DNA of 64,000 nucleotides, from contig NZ_CP091913.1 in NCBI RefSeq assembly GCF_022063185.1, positions 3,473,501 through 3,537,500 of the forward strand. Reading direction: 5' to 3'. The stretch comes from Nostoc sp. UHCC 0870. Its GTDB lineage: Bacteria; Cyanobacteriota; Cyanobacteriia; Cyanobacteriales; Nostocaceae. The notes beneath the pieces were generated by a model, which did not search any database, was not told where the DNA came from, and saw only the letters and a list, made by a program, of their open reading frames with translations. Positions 21,295 to 30,540 of the stretch are shown piece after piece; the first letter of the stretch is position 1, and every line of letters begins with the position of its first letter. The position numbers were made by a program, and so were the translations under genes.

Positions 21295-22833
21295 ATGCCA
21301 CAGAATCCTGAAAGAATTGTAGACCACGTTGATCTATTCAAACAGCCAGAATACACCGAGTTGTTTGAAAACAAGAGAAAGAACTTTGAAGGCGCACACT
21401 CTCCTGAAGAAGTTGAAAGAGTTTCTGAATGGACAAAATCTTGGGACTACCGGGAAAAGAACTTTGCTCGTCAAGCTTTAACCGTTAACCCCGCTAAAGG
21501 TTGTCAACCTGTAGGCGCAATGTTTGCTGCTTTGGGTTTTGAAGGTACTCTTCCCTTCGTTCAAGGTTCTCAAGGTTGTGTTGCTTACTTCCGTACCCAC
21601 CTCAGCCGTCACTACAAAGAGCCTTGCTCCGCAGTATCTTCTTCTATGACAGAAGACGCAGCAGTATTCGGTGGCTTGAACAACATGGTCGAAGGTATGC
21701 AGGTTTCATACCAACTGTATAAGCCTAAGATGATTGCTGTTTGCACCACCTGTATGGCTGAAGTTATCGGTGATGACTTAGGCGCATTTATCAGCAACTC
21801 TAAGAATGCTGGTTCTATTCCTCAAGACTTCCCCGTACCCTTTGCTCACACACCTAGCTTTGTTGGTTCTCATATCACTGGCTATGACAACATGATGAAG
21901 GGTATTCTGTCTAACCTGACAGAAGGCAAAAAGAAAGCTACCAGCAATGGTAAAATCAACATTATCCCTGGTTTTGATACCTATGTAGGTAACAACCGCG
22001 AAGTTAAGCGGATGATGGGTGTAATGGGTGTTGACTACACCATCCTGTCTGATAGCAGCGACTACTTTGATTCACCTAACATGGGTGAATACGAAATGTA
22101 CCCAGGTGGTACAAAGTTGGAAGATGCGGCTGATTCTATCAATGCTAAAGCAACCGTAGCTCTCCAAGCTTACACCACACCCAAGACCCGCGAATACATT
22201 ACAAAAGAGTGGAAGCAAGAAACAAAAGTTCTGCGCCCCTTTGGTGTTAAGGGTACTGATGAGTTCTTGACTGCTGTTTCTGAATTGACTGGTAAAGCGA
22301 TTCCTGAAGAATTGGAAATCGAACGCGGTCGTTTAGTTGATGCTATCACCGACTCCTACGCTTGGATTCATGGTAAGAAGTTCGCTATCTACGGCGACCC
22401 AGATTTGATCATCTCCATTACCAGTTTCTTGTTAGAGATGGGTGCTGAACCAGTACACATCCTCTGCAACAATGGTGATGAAGTCTTCAAGAAAGAAATG
22501 GAAGCTATCCTTGCTGCTAGCCCCTTCGGTAAAGAAGCTAAAGTTTGGATTCAAAAAGACTTGTGGCACTTCCGTTCCTTGTTGTTCACTGAGCCTGTAG
22601 ACTTCTTCATCGGTAACTCTTATGGTAAGTACCTGTGGCGCGATACCAGCATCCCAATGGTGCGGATTGGTTATCCTCTCTTCGATCGCCACCACTTACA
22701 CCGCTATGCGACCCTCGGCTACCAAGGTGGTCTAAATATCCTCAACTGGGTTGTTAACACCCTTCTGGATGAAATGGATCGCAGCACCAACATCACTGGT
22801 AAGACCGATATCTCCTTTGACTTGATCCGCTAG
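21295..22833 (+). CDS. nifK: Nitrogenase MoFe protein beta chain NifK
   Basis: A 512-residue beta subunit that forms the alpha2-beta2 MoFe protein with NifD. P-cluster cysteines are visible in NPAKGCQPVGA, GSQGCVAYFRTH and TTCMAEVIGDD. The ATG at 21295 follows a purine-rich AGAGAGAGAC stretch. The spacer from nifD is 197 bp and holds the stem-loop. Length is typical for cyanobacterial NifK. Confidence 0.98.
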   Translation: MPQNPERIVDHVDLFKQPEYTELFENKRKNFEGAHSPEEVERVSEWTKSWDYREKNFARQALTVNPAKGCQPVGAMFAALGFEGTLPFVQGSQGCVAYFRTHLSRHYKEPCSAVSSSMTEDAAVFGGLNNMVEGMQVSYQLYKPKMIAVCTTCMAEVIGDDLGAFISNSKNAGSIPQDFPVPFAHTPSFVGSHITGYDNMMKGILSNLTEGKKKATSNGKINIIPGFDTYVGNNREVKRMMGVMGVDYTILSDSSDYFDSPNMGEYEMYPGGTKLEDAADSINAKATVALQAYTTPKTREYITKEWKQETKVLRPFGVKGTDEFLTAVSELTGKAIPEELEIERGRLVDAITDSYAWIHGKKFAIYGDPDLIISITSFLLEMGAEPVHILCNNGDEVFKKEMEAILAASPFGKEAKVWIQKDLWHFRSLLFTEPVDFFIGNSYGKYLWRDTSIPMVRIGYPLFDRHHLHRYATLGYQGGLNILNWVVNTLLDEMDRSTNITGKTDISFDLIR

Positions 22834-22859
22834 AACTTGATTTCAGGGTTCTATTAACA

Positions 22860-22945
22860 GGTAGAGATTAGGGACTGGGGACTGGGGACTAGGGATCGGG
22901 AAGTTAATTCTTCCCAGTACCCAGTACCTGATCCCCAGTGTCCTA
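22860..22945. repeat. Heptamer repeats after nifK
   Basis: GGGGACT-type heptamers on one side and CCCAGTA/CCCCAGT on the other make an imperfect inverted repeat between nifK and the next gene. The same family recurs within the nifN 3' end. Confidence 0.8.
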
Positions 22946-22991
22946 ACTTATCTTTTTCCTCTATTCCCTCTGTTCCCTTCAGATAAGTAGT

Positions 22992-23318
22992 ATGTCATCA
23001 ACTCACACTCACCATCATCACCCTAATTTACATCCACCCAACTATAAAAAAGCCGGCACAATTGATGTGCTTCGTCCTTTGCGTCGTTGGGTTGATACTA
23101 TTCCGGTTAAAAATTCTCGTTTCGCTCATCTTGTTTGCCAGGTAATTCCTTGCTGTTGTCCTTTTGAGCGAAATATTAGTTTATTTGGGTGGAATCTACA
23201 CATTCCACCACTGTGTAAGCTCAATCCTCTCTATGATGAATTTGTGGGATTGCGGTTTCGGGCTTTGTCTTATCTGGCTGATGAATGTGGAGAGGATATC
23301 ACGAAGTACATTTGCTAG
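22992..23318 (+). CDS. Mo-dependent nitrogenase C-terminal-like protein
   Basis: A 108-residue protein between nifK and nifE, matching the small family annotated as Mo-dependent nitrogenase, C-terminal, which is found at this place in Anabaena. It has a His-rich N-terminus (THTHHHHPNLH), then LRRWVDTIPVKN, a Cys cluster VIPCCCPFERNI, FGWNLHIPPLCKLNP and FRALSYLADECGEDI. The His and Cys residues suggest metal binding, but its biochemical role is not established. Co-directional with the nif genes. Confidence 0.8.
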   Translation: MSSTHTHHHHPNLHPPNYKKAGTIDVLRPLRRWVDTIPVKNSRFAHLVCQVIPCCCPFERNISLFGWNLHIPPLCKLNPLYDEFVGLRFRALSYLADECGEDITKYIC

Positions 23319-23690
23319 AGGCTAGAAGCTAGGGACTAGAGGCTAGGGAAGAGGAATTTTCTGGCTTTTTGTTTTAGCTAATTAGCTGTCTTTCTTGCAA
23401 AGGTCAAGTTTATGAAAATTTAACCGCCGGTGAGTTAGTACTGCTTTGCGTAAAGGGTTGGTTTTTTTAACGCAGAGGTACACGGAGGTTAGCGCAGAGG
23501 TACACGGAGTATTTCTTAAGTTAATTCGCTGGGAGTTAAGGGAATGCTTGGTGTATTTTGTGGGGTTAGAGAAGATTTTTGCTGGAAGTTTATGATGAAC
23601 GGTCATCAGTAAACAGGTTGGTAGTTAATAACTGTTTGCTGATGACTGATAACTGACAATTGAAAATGTCGATCTAGGACGAGAAGAGAG
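23319..23690. other. Gene-free interval with repeats before nifE
   Basis: 372 bp without a gene. It contains AGGCTAG-type heptamers (about 23320-23350) and a doubled GCAGAGGTACACGGAG motif (about 23471-23510), then the nifE leader. No confident promoter motif was found. Confidence 0.6.
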
Positions 23691-25130
23691 ATGAACACCC
23701 AAGGTAAAATCAACGAGCTGCTTAATCAGCCTGGATGCGAGCATAATCAAGAGAAACACGGTGCAAAGAAGAATAAGTCTTGTACGCAACAAGCACAACC
23801 GGGTGCGGCTCAAGGGGGATGCGCTTTTGATGGGGCGATGATTGCTCTAGTACCTATTGTCGATGCGGCTCATTTGGTTCACGGACCGATCGCCTGCGCT
23901 GGTAATTCTTGGGGTAGTCGTGGTAGTCTCTCTTCTGGCCCCCAACTCTATAAAACGGGCTTCACTACCGATATGACTGAAAATGATGTGATTTTCGGTG
24001 GTGAGAAGAAGCTATATAAGGCAATTCTGGAAATTAACAAGCGTTACAATCCAAAAGCTGTCTTTGTTTACGCTACTTGTGTGACGGCTTTGATTGGTGA
24101 TGATATTAATGCTGTCTGTAAAACGGCGGCTGAGAAAATTGGTACTCCGGTGATTCCTGTGTTTGCGCCTGGGTTTATTGGTAGTAAGAATCTCGGCAAC
24201 CGTTTTGGCGGTGAAGCTTTATTAGATTATGTTGTCGGGACAGCAGAACCGGAGTTCACCACACCCTATGATATAAACTTAATTGGCGAGTACAATATCG
24301 CCGGGGAAATGTGGGGAGTCCTGCCGTTACTAGAAAAATTGGGTATTCGCGTCCTGTCAAAAATTTCTGGCGATGCTCGATTTGAAGAAATCCGCTATGC
24401 TCACCGCGCCAAGCTGAACGTAATGATCTGTTCGCGGGCGTTGCTTAATATGGCGAAAAAGATGGAGGAACAATACGGCATCCCCTACATTGAAGAGTCT
24501 TTTTATGGCATCGATGATATGAATCGGTGTCTGCGGAATATTGCTGCCAAATTGGGCAACCCTGATTTACAGGAACGCACAGAAAAGCTGATCGCTTCAG
24601 AAATGGCAACTTTAGATTTGGCACTTGCTCCCTACCGCGATCGCCTCAGAGGTAAGCGAGTTGTCTTATATACTGGCGGTGTCAAGAGTTGGTCAATTAT
24701 TTCGGCAGCTAAGGACTTGGGTATAGAAGTTGTCGCCACTAGTACCAGAAAAAGTACCGAGGAAGATAAGGCTAAAATCAAGAATTTGCTTGGTACTGAT
24801 GGCATCATGCTAGAAAAGGGCAACGCCAAAGAATTACTAGAACTGGTAAAAGATACACAAGCTGATATGTTAATTGCCGGTGGACGTAACCAATACACTG
24901 CCCTCAAAGCCCGGATTCCTTTCCTCGATATCAACCAAGAACGTCATCATCCCTACGCTGGTTATGTAGGAATGTTAGAAATGGCGCGGGAACTGTACGA
25001 AGCCCTCTACAGCCCGATTTGGGAACAAGTTCGTAAGCCTGCACCTTGGGACGAAGATATGGGGACATGGGCGAGTGAATATACAAAAAATCAAGATCGC
25101 GCCTTGGCATCCATAGAAGAATTGATCTAA
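23691..25130 (+). CDS. nifE: FeMo-cofactor scaffold subunit NifE
   Basis: A 479-residue NifD paralogue; with NifN it forms the scaffold on which the FeMo-cofactor precursor from NifB matures. Cysteines occur in the [20 protein letters not shown] and [12 protein letters not shown] contexts expected for NifE, with [14 protein letters not shown] near the C-terminus. The start is preceded by GACGAGAAGAGAG. nifN follows after 85 bp containing a short GTCCCCT repeat. Confidence 0.97.
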   Translation: MNTQGKINELLNQPGCEHNQEKHGAKKNKSCTQQAQPGAAQGGCAFDGAMIALVPIVDAAHLVHGPIACAGNSWGSRGSLSSGPQLYKTGFTTDMTENDVIFGGEKKLYKAILEINKRYNPKAVFVYATCVTALIGDDINAVCKTAAEKIGTPVIPVFAPGFIGSKNLGNRFGGEALLDYVVGTAEPEFTTPYDINLIGEYNIAGEMWGVLPLLEKLGIRVLSKISGDARFEEIRYAHRAKLNVMICSRALLNMAKKMEEQYGIPYIEESFYGIDDMNRCLRNIAAKLGNPDLQERTEKLIASEMATLDLALAPYRDRLRGKRVVLYTGGVKSWSIISAAKDLGIEVVATSTRKSTEEDKAKIKNLLGTDGIMLEKGNAKELLELVKDTQADMLIAGGRNQYTALKARIPFLDINQERHHPYAGYVGMLEMARELYEALYSPIWEQVRKPAPWDEDMGTWASEYTKNQDRALASIEELI

Positions 25131-25215
25131 TTGGACATGGGGCAAGAAAAAATCTTTTGACTTTTTCTTTTCCCTGTCCCCTGTCCCCTGTCCCCTCTAT
25201 AGAGGAGTTAATCCG

Positions 25216-26544
25216 ATGGCGGTTGTCACTGTTCCCAATAAATCAGTTGCAGTCAATCCTCTCAAGCAAAGTCAAGCTTTGGGTGCGTCGCTGGCTTTTT
25301 TGGGATTGAGGGGGATGATTCCTCTGTTCCACGGTTCTCAAGGTTGTACAGCCTTCGCCAAGGTGGTGTTAGTTCGTCATTTTCGGGAAGCGATTCCCCT
25401 GGCTACGACAGCGATGACGGAAGTAAGTACCATTTTGGGTGGGGAAGAGAACGTTGAACAGGCGATTCTCACCCTAATAGAGAAATCTAGCCCCGATATT
25501 ATCGGTTTGTGCAGCACAGGACTGACAGAAACCAGAGGCGATGATATTGAGAGATTTTTAAAGGATATCCGCGATCGCCATCCTGAAATTGCTCACATTC
25601 CAGTTGTCTTTGCACCCACACCCGACTTTAAAGGGGCGTTGCAAGATGGGTTTGCGGCGGCTGTAGAGTGCATAGTTAAAGACATTCCCCAACCAGGCGG
25701 AATCAAAAGTGAGCAAGTTACAATTCTCGCCGGTTCTGCTTTTAGCCCAGGGGATTTGCAAGAAATCAAAGAAATTGTCACCGCTTTTGGATTAGAACCT
25801 ATTTTTGTACCTGACATCGGTGCTTCCTTAGATGGACACCTGGAAGATGGTTACAGTGCGGTGACAACTAGCGGTACAACAGTCAAACAACTAAGAGAAG
25901 TTGGTTGTTCCGCCTTTACTATCGCCTTGGGTGAAAGTATGCGGGGTGCTGCCAAAATTCTAGAAGAACGGTTTGGTATTCCCTACGAAGTGTTTAGTGA
26001 ACTCACTGGCTTAGAACCAGTAGACGAGTTTTTACAAGCACTAGCCATCCTCAGCAGCAACCCCGTCCCCGAAAAATACCGCCGTCAACGCCGGCAATTG
26101 CAAGACGCGATGTTAGACACGCACTTTTACTTTGGTGCGAAGCGAGTATCCTTAGCATTAGAACCCGATTTACTGTGGTCAACAGTGCGGTTTCTGCAAT
26201 CGATGGGGACGCAAATCCATGCAGCCGTTACCACTACACGTTCTCCCCTGTTGGAGAAACTCCCCATCAAAAGCGTCAGCATTGGAGATTTAGAAGACTT
26301 TGAAGAATTGGCAGTTGGATCTGACCTGCTGATTGGTAATTCTAACGTAGCTGCGATCGCCAAACGACTTTCTCTTCCTCACTATCGTCTCGGTATACCT
26401 ATTTATGACCGTTTAGGTAATGGTCTGTTCACAAAAGTAGGTTATCGCGGCTCAATGGAAGTCTTATTTGGCATCGGCAATCTATTTTTAGAAGCAGAAG
26501 AAGAACGAGTGAAACATCTATGGGGACTGGGGACTGGGGACTAG
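25216..26544 (+). CDS. nifN: FeMo-cofactor scaffold subunit NifN
   Basis: A 442-residue NifK paralogue and partner of NifE. HGSQGCTAFAKVVLVRHFRE and STGLTETRGDDIERF mark the family. The AGAGGAG before the ATG is a good ribosome site. The last residues, WGLGTGD and the stop, are encoded by a GGGGACT heptamer run (26521-26543), so the C-terminus has been replaced or extended by an intergenic-type repeat. The core protein appears intact. Confidence 0.96.
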   Translation: MAVVTVPNKSVAVNPLKQSQALGASLAFLGLRGMIPLFHGSQGCTAFAKVVLVRHFREAIPLATTAMTEVSTILGGEENVEQAILTLIEKSSPDIIGLCSTGLTETRGDDIERFLKDIRDRHPEIAHIPVVFAPTPDFKGALQDGFAAAVECIVKDIPQPGGIKSEQVTILAGSAFSPGDLQEIKEIVTAFGLEPIFVPDIGASLDGHLEDGYSAVTTSGTTVKQLREVGCSAFTIALGESMRGAAKILEERFGIPYEVFSELTGLEPVDEFLQALAILSSNPVPEKYRRQRRQLQDAMLDTHFYFGAKRVSLALEPDLLWSTVRFLQSMGTQIHAAVTTTRSPLLEKLPIKSVSIGDLEDFEELAVGSDLLIGNSNVAAIAKRLSLPHYRLGIPIYDRLGNGLFTKVGYRGSMEVLFGIGNLFLEAEEERVKHLWGLGTGD

Positions 26545-26625
26545 GGACTGGGGACTAGGAAAATGTTCCCAACAGTATCTCCCAATACCCAATACCCAGT
26601 ACCCAGTACCCAATCCCCAAAAGCA
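26521..26625. repeat. Heptamer repeat array spanning the nifN end
   Basis: TGGGGACTGGGGACT units followed by CCCAATACCCAATACCCAGTA units form an imperfect inverted structure. It covers the nifN stop codon and fills the spacer to nifX. Confidence 0.85.
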
Positions 26626-26636
26626 GGAAAACCAGC

Positions 26637-27050
26637 ATGAAAATTGCCTTTACGACTACCGACCACGTTCATATTAATGCTCACTTTGGTTGGGCGAGAG
26701 AAATTGATGTCTACGAAATCAATGCCGAAGGATATCAATTTTTAGAAACATTAAACTTTGAAGGTGACTTACAACAAGACGGCAACGAAGATAAAGTCAC
26801 ACCAAAACTAGAAGCATTAGTTGACTGTGCCATTGTTTATGTTACAGCTATTGGTGGAACTGCGGCTGCTAAATTAATTAAAAAAGGCGTAACCCCAGTT
26901 AAGGCACGTTCTGAAGAAGAAGAAATTAAAGAACTTCTAAATAAATTAGTCACAACCCTCAAAGGTAATCCTCCACCTTGGTTACGTAAAGCATTGCAAC
27001 CAAAAACCACCAGCTTTTTAGATGAATTGGAGGATGAAGCAACAGTATGA
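26637..27050 (+). CDS. nifX: Nitrogenase cofactor carrier NifX
   Basis: A 137-residue member of the NifX/NifB-C-terminal/NafY dinitrogenase-cofactor binding family. The start (MKIAFTTTDHVHINAHFGWA) and the central CAIVYVTAIGGTAAAKLIKKG are typical. It holds FeMo-cofactor precursor between NifB and NifEN. It overlaps the next gene by 4 bp (ATGA), which indicates translational coupling. Confidence 0.95.
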   Translation: MKIAFTTTDHVHINAHFGWAREIDVYEINAEGYQFLETLNFEGDLQQDGNEDKVTPKLEALVDCAIVYVTAIGGTAAAKLIKKGVTPVKARSEEEEIKELLNKLVTTLKGNPPPWLRKALQPKTTSFLDELEDEATV

Positions 27051-27523
27051 GTTCAGAAAATAATGTCAACGACACCACAAATAGCGTAGTTGCCAACTCA
27101 GCTTTCCTAAAAGTATTAGTATTACAAATCCGTGGACAAGACAGCTACGGAATTTACCGTAATTGGTCGGATGAACTACTACTAAAACCCTTCGTTGTTC
27201 CCAAAAAAAAGAAGCGGGAAATTTCCATCGCAGGTGAAGTTGATGCAGTTACCCAAGCGCGAATAATGTCATTTTTCCGCGCCATCGCCGCCAGAATCGA
27301 ACAAGAAACAGGACTAATTTCCCAAGTAGTCCTTGACTTAAGTCATGAAGGCTTTGGTTGGGCATTAGTATTTTCCGGTCGTCTATTACTCACCGTCAAA
27401 ACCCTACGTGACGCTCACCGCTTCGGCTTTGACTCCCTAGAACATCTAGCAGAAGAAGGCGAAAAATTCATCGAAAGAGGACTTGACTTAGCCAACCGCT
27501 TCCAAGAAGTCAGCAAATTGTAA
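27047..27523 (+). CDS. NifX-associated nitrogen fixation protein (DUF269)
   Basis: A 158-residue protein of the DUF269 family that accompanies nifX in most diazotrophs. Recognisable stretches are LRGQ-like VLQIRGQDSYGIYRNWSDEL, LLLKPFVVPKKKKREI and SHEGFGWALVFSGRLLL. Its function is not fixed; genetic links in other organisms point to FeMo-cofactor maturation. It starts inside the nifX stop. Confidence 0.9.
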   Translation: MSSENNVNDTTNSVVANSAFLKVLVLQIRGQDSYGIYRNWSDELLLKPFVVPKKKKREISIAGEVDAVTQARIMSFFRAIAARIEQETGLISQVVLDLSHEGFGWALVFSGRLLLTVKTLRDAHRFGFDSLEHLAEEGEKFIERGLDLANRFQEVSKL

Positions 27524-27528
27524 TAAAA

Positions 27529-27596
27529 ACTCTGTGTCTCCGTGTCTCCGTGGTTCATCAAATCTTCTTAACCACAAAGACACAGAGACACAAAGG
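27529..27596. repeat. Inverted repeat inside the nif operon
   Basis: CTCTGTGTCTCCGTGTCTCCGTGGTT and AACCACAAAGACACAGAGACACAAAGG are nearly complementary arms that could form a long stem in the nif mRNA. The same sequence family appears near 17400 (CTCTGCGCCTCCGCGTCTCTGCG). Confidence 0.8.
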
Positions 27597-27604
27597 AGAA
27601 GAAG

Positions 27605-27820
27605 GTGCAAATAGAAGAAACCAGCATCGAAGAAATCCAAACTAAAATCAAACGCCTCAACAGTAAAGCCGGGCAAATGAAAATGGATCTGCACGACTTA
27701 GCAGAAGGCTTACCCACAGATTACACACAATTAATGGATGTTGCAGCCGCAACTTATGAAATTTATCGTCAGCTTGATGAACTTAAGCAATATCTCAAGC
27801 AATTGGAGAACGCTAAATGA
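27605..27820 (+). CDS. DUF683 / CCE_0567-type small nif protein
   Basis: A 71-residue helical protein, with SIEEIQTKIKRLNSKAGQMK and LPTDYTQLMDVAAATYEIYR, matching the small metal-binding family found beside nifX and nifW. The start is GTG at 27605, preceded by AAAGGAGAAGAAG as a strong ribosome site. It overlaps nifW by 4 bp (ATGA), so the two are coupled. Confidence 0.88.
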   Translation: MQIEETSIEEIQTKIKRLNSKAGQMKMDLHDLAEGLPTDYTQLMDVAAATYEIYRQLDELKQYLKQLENAK

Positions 27821-28131
27821 CTAAAACTATTGAAGAATTCAAAAAACTCGTAGATGCAGAAGAATATTTTAAATTCTTTGAATTAGACTACGACCCCAAA
27901 CTTGTTAATGTAAATCGTTTACATATTCTCAAAAAATTCTCTCAATTCATGAGTGAAATTGATAGTAACCCTGACTTAAATACAGAAGAAAGGTTAAATC
28001 AATATTCATTGGCATTGCAACAGGCTTATGAGACATTTCTCGAATCATCACCTCAACAACAAAAGTTGTTTAAGGTATTTAAAGACAAGCCAAAAAATGT
28101 AATTACGCTGACAGAACTCAATTCTGATTAG
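27817..28131 (+). CDS. nifW: Nitrogenase-stabilising protein NifW
   Basis: A 104-residue protein with the family pattern FKKLVDAEEYFKFFELDYD and LNVNRLHILKKFSQFM-like core (here LVNVNRLHILKKFSQFM). NifW protects the MoFe protein against oxygen. It is coupled to the preceding gene and lies 10 bp before hesA, with GGAGGTATAA giving hesA a strong ribosome site. Confidence 0.93.
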   Translation: MTKTIEEFKKLVDAEEYFKFFELDYDPKLVNVNRLHILKKFSQFMSEIDSNPDLNTEERLNQYSLALQQAYETFLESSPQQQKLFKVFKDKPKNVITLTELNSD

Positions 28132-28141
28132 GAGGTATAAA

Positions 28142-28945
28142 GTGATCAACCTAACGCCTACCGAGTTAGAACGATATAGTCGCCAAATGATGCTACCAAA
28201 CTTTGGCGAAGTAGCTCAAAAGCGTCTGAAGTCAGCGACGGTTTTAGTGACAGGTGTGGGGGGATTAGGCGGTACGGCTGCGCTTTACCTAGCAGTAGCA
28301 GGCGTTGGGCGGCTAATCCTAGTCCGGGGCGGTGATCTGCGACTGGATGATATGAATCGTCAGGTTCTGATGACGGATGATTGGGTAGGTAAACCCAGGG
28401 TTTTCAAAGCAGAAGAAACCCTCAAGGCGATCAATCCTGATATTCAGATAGAAGCAGTTCACGACTATATCACCCCAGAGAATGTAGACTCGTTAGTGCA
28501 GTCTGCTGATATGGCTCTTGATTGCGCTCACAACTTTACAGAGCGTGATTTGTTAAACGCAGCTTGTGTACGCTGGCGGAAGCCAATGGTAGAAGCAGCG
28601 ATGAACGGGATGGAGGCTTACTTAACCACGATTATTCCTGGTGTGACTCCTTGTTTATCCTGTTTCTTTCCAGAGAAGCCGGAATGGGATCGACGTGGCT
28701 TTTCTGTATTGGGTGCTGTTTCTGGGACATTGGCTTGTCTGACAGCATTAGAAGCAATTAAGCTGATCACTGGATTTAGTCAACCTCTGTTGTCGCAATT
28801 GTTGACAATTGACTTCAATCGGATGGAATTTGCCAAGCGTCATTCTCAGCGCGATCGCTCTTGTCCAGTATGCGGTAACAATGCCCCTTGGCGATACGCA
28901 CAACCCAATTCGATGGAAGCTAGTAGTAATTGCACACATAGTTAA
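28142..28945 (+). CDS. hesA: HesA, ThiF/MoeB-type adenylating protein
   Basis: A 267-residue E1-like enzyme. The ATP-binding GVGGLGGTAALYLA (from about residue 38) and the RYSRQMMLPNFGEVAQKRL start are typical of MoeB/ThiF/HesA. A Cys set occurs in TPCLSCFFP and RSCPVCGNN, the zinc-type positions. The start is GTG at 28142, preceded by AGGAGG. hesA is heterocyst-linked and needed for efficient nitrogenase activity in Anabaena; the exact substrate is unsettled (probably sulfur or molybdenum metabolism). Confidence 0.93.
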   Translation: MINLTPTELERYSRQMMLPNFGEVAQKRLKSATVLVTGVGGLGGTAALYLAVAGVGRLILVRGGDLRLDDMNRQVLMTDDWVGKPRVFKAEETLKAINPDIQIEAVHDYITPENVDSLVQSADMALDCAHNFTERDLLNAACVRWRKPMVEAAMNGMEAYLTTIIPGVTPCLSCFFPEKPEWDRRGFSVLGAVSGTLACLTALEAIKLITGFSQPLLSQLLTIDFNRMEFAKRHSQRDRSCPVCGNNAPWRYAQPNSMEASSNCTHS

Positions 28946-29052
28946 CTGGGAGAGTAATACTAATATCTCCTGACTGACTACTCATAACTCAGCACTACAA
29001 ACAGCCCACACCTAGAATTACAAAAACTAATCGCTACAAATCAGGAGATTTA

Positions 29053-29427
29053 ATGACCATAACCTTAACAGAAAAAGCAGAGTTTCGTTTATGGGCATTC
29101 TTGCGCGGTTCAGCCTCTGAGACTGATGAAACCACTACAAAGGGTGTCCGCCTATCTATCAAAGATGGTGGTTGCAGTGGCTATGAGTATGGTATGGATA
29201 TCACCAGCAAGCCACAGCCGGATGATTTAGTCATCCAGCAAGGTAAAGTTTTGGTTTATCTCGATGCCAAAAGTGCGCCTTTATTAGAAGGACTTGTCAT
29301 CGATTTTGTAGAAGGGGTTGTTGAAAGTGGCTTTAAGTTCACTAACCCCAAAGCAACCAGTACCTGCGGTTGTGGTAAGTCCTTCAAAGCGGGTGATTCT
29401 TCCCCCAAAGGCGTACCTTGCAGCTAA
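29053..29427 (+). CDS. hesB: HesB, A-type Fe-S cluster carrier
   Basis: A 124-residue HesB/IscA-family protein. The three conserved cysteines are in GGCSGYEYGM and the C-terminal STCGCGKSF. The ATG follows TCAGGAGATTTA. It probably delivers Fe-S clusters to nitrogenase-related proteins in heterocysts. The 107-bp gap from hesA contains no obvious gene. Confidence 0.95.
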   Translation: MTITLTEKAEFRLWAFLRGSASETDETTTKGVRLSIKDGGCSGYEYGMDITSKPQPDDLVIQQGKVLVYLDAKSAPLLEGLVIDFVEGVVESGFKFTNPKATSTCGCGKSFKAGDSSPKGVPCS

Positions 29428-29656
29428 ATAATTCGTAATCGATCATGCGTAATTCGTAATTTAGGTTAATTACGAATTACGAATTACGAACTACGAATTA
29501 ATAAAAGTTTCCCTTAGACAAAATAAAACAGACACTTGTCTTTAACCTCGCAACAAAAGCAGTGTCTCTCTCCGCCCCAATTCTCGAAGAGTCAAGGGAG
29601 ATTTAAAAACTTCGAGAAATTTATCCCATCCTGTAAATCTTGAGGAGAATCGGAAA
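29428..29656. promoter_or_regulatory. hesB-fdxH spacer with AATTCGTAATT repeats
   Basis: About 29429-29500 is made of repeated ATTCGTAAT/ATTACGAATT units that can fold back on themselves. The rest, up to fdxH, probably holds its promoter, since fdxH has its own heterocyst transcript in Anabaena. GAGGAGAAT before the ATG is the ribosome site. Confidence 0.55.
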
Positions 29657-29956
29657 ATGGCAACCTATCAAGTTAGATTGATCAACAAAAAAGAAGACCT
29701 CGACACCACAATTGAAGTCGATGAAGAGACTACAATTTTGGATGCAGCAGAAGAAAATGGTATTGAATTACCTTACTCCTGCCATGCAGGTTCTTGCTCT
29801 AGCTGTGTAGGCAAAGTTGTTGAAGGTGAAGTTAATCAAGAAGATCAAAACTTCTTGGATGACGAACAGATGGGTAAAGGATTCGCTTTGCTTTGCGTTA
29901 CCTACCCCCGTTCTAACTGCACAATTAAAACCCACCAAGAAGCATATTTGGTTTAA
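29657..29956 (+). CDS. fdxH: Heterocyst [2Fe-2S] ferredoxin FdxH
   Basis: A 99-residue plant-type ferredoxin with ligands Cys42, Cys47, Cys50 and Cys80 ([10 protein letters not shown] and ALLC). FdxH donates electrons to the Fe protein in heterocysts. It sits at the end of the nif cluster as in Anabaena, and is followed by a good rho-independent terminator. Confidence 0.96.
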   Translation: MATYQVRLINKKEDLDTTIEVDEETTILDAAEENGIELPYSCHAGSCSSCVGKVVEGEVNQEDQNFLDDEQMGKGFALLCVTYPRSNCTIKTHQEAYLV

Positions 29957-30011
29957 TCAACTGCTGTAGTCGCTACCATATACAGTTTTTGAAAGTATAT
30001 CTTTAATCAGG

Positions 30012-30040
30012 ATGAAGGATGTAATTCATCCTTCATTTTT
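30012..30040 (+). terminator. Terminator after fdxH
   Basis: ATGAAGGATG (30012-30021) pairs perfectly with CATCCTTCAT (30027-30036) over a five-base loop and is followed by TTTT. Confidence 0.8.
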
Positions 30041-30182
30041 CTATGTCATTTTTTTTGTAATTGGCAATGCTTTTAGTATCATAAAAACACAATTTTACGT
30101 TACGGGTATTGACTAAATTACAGTTATTCAAGATGTGCAGGTTATCATTTACAGTTTTCTTGATTTTCAATCACTTACTACT

Positions 30183-30428
30183 ATGTTTACTCCTTTTAGT
30201 GTGACTGGCTGCTCATTAGAATTGCTCAGACTAGGAGAAAGAGGCATTATCACTTTTTGTAAAATTCCAGATAAAACTCTTCTAAAAAAACTTGCCTCAC
30301 TGGGTTTAACAACAGGCGTTACCATCACTGTAGAACAAGAATTTCCTACGTTAATCATCAAAGTTGGTAGCATTCTATTAGAGATAAACAAAGATTTGTC
30401 ACGAGCTATCTATGTTCGTATTATTTAG
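30183..30428 (+). CDS. FeoA-domain small protein
   Basis: Starting at ATG 30183 it gives 81 residues (a GTG at 30135 would add 16). The pattern LRLGERGIITFCKIPDKTLLKKLASLGLTTG then ITVEQEFPTLIIKV is the SH3-like FeoA fold. FeoA proteins assist ferrous iron transport or act as small regulators; no feoB is adjacent. The link with nif is its position just after fdxH, where an iron supply role makes sense (inference). Confidence 0.75.
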   Translation: MFTPFSVTGCSLELLRLGERGIITFCKIPDKTLLKKLASLGLTTGVTITVEQEFPTLIIKVGSILLEINKDLSRAIYVRII

Positions 30429-30540
30429 ATTTTTCAGTAAAGCTTGTTAATAATTAAGACTTTTTTATTATACTAAAATTGCCATATTCATTATTATGTC
30501 AGCTTTTTAGCGTCTTTTATATCACCTCAATTTCTTCAAT

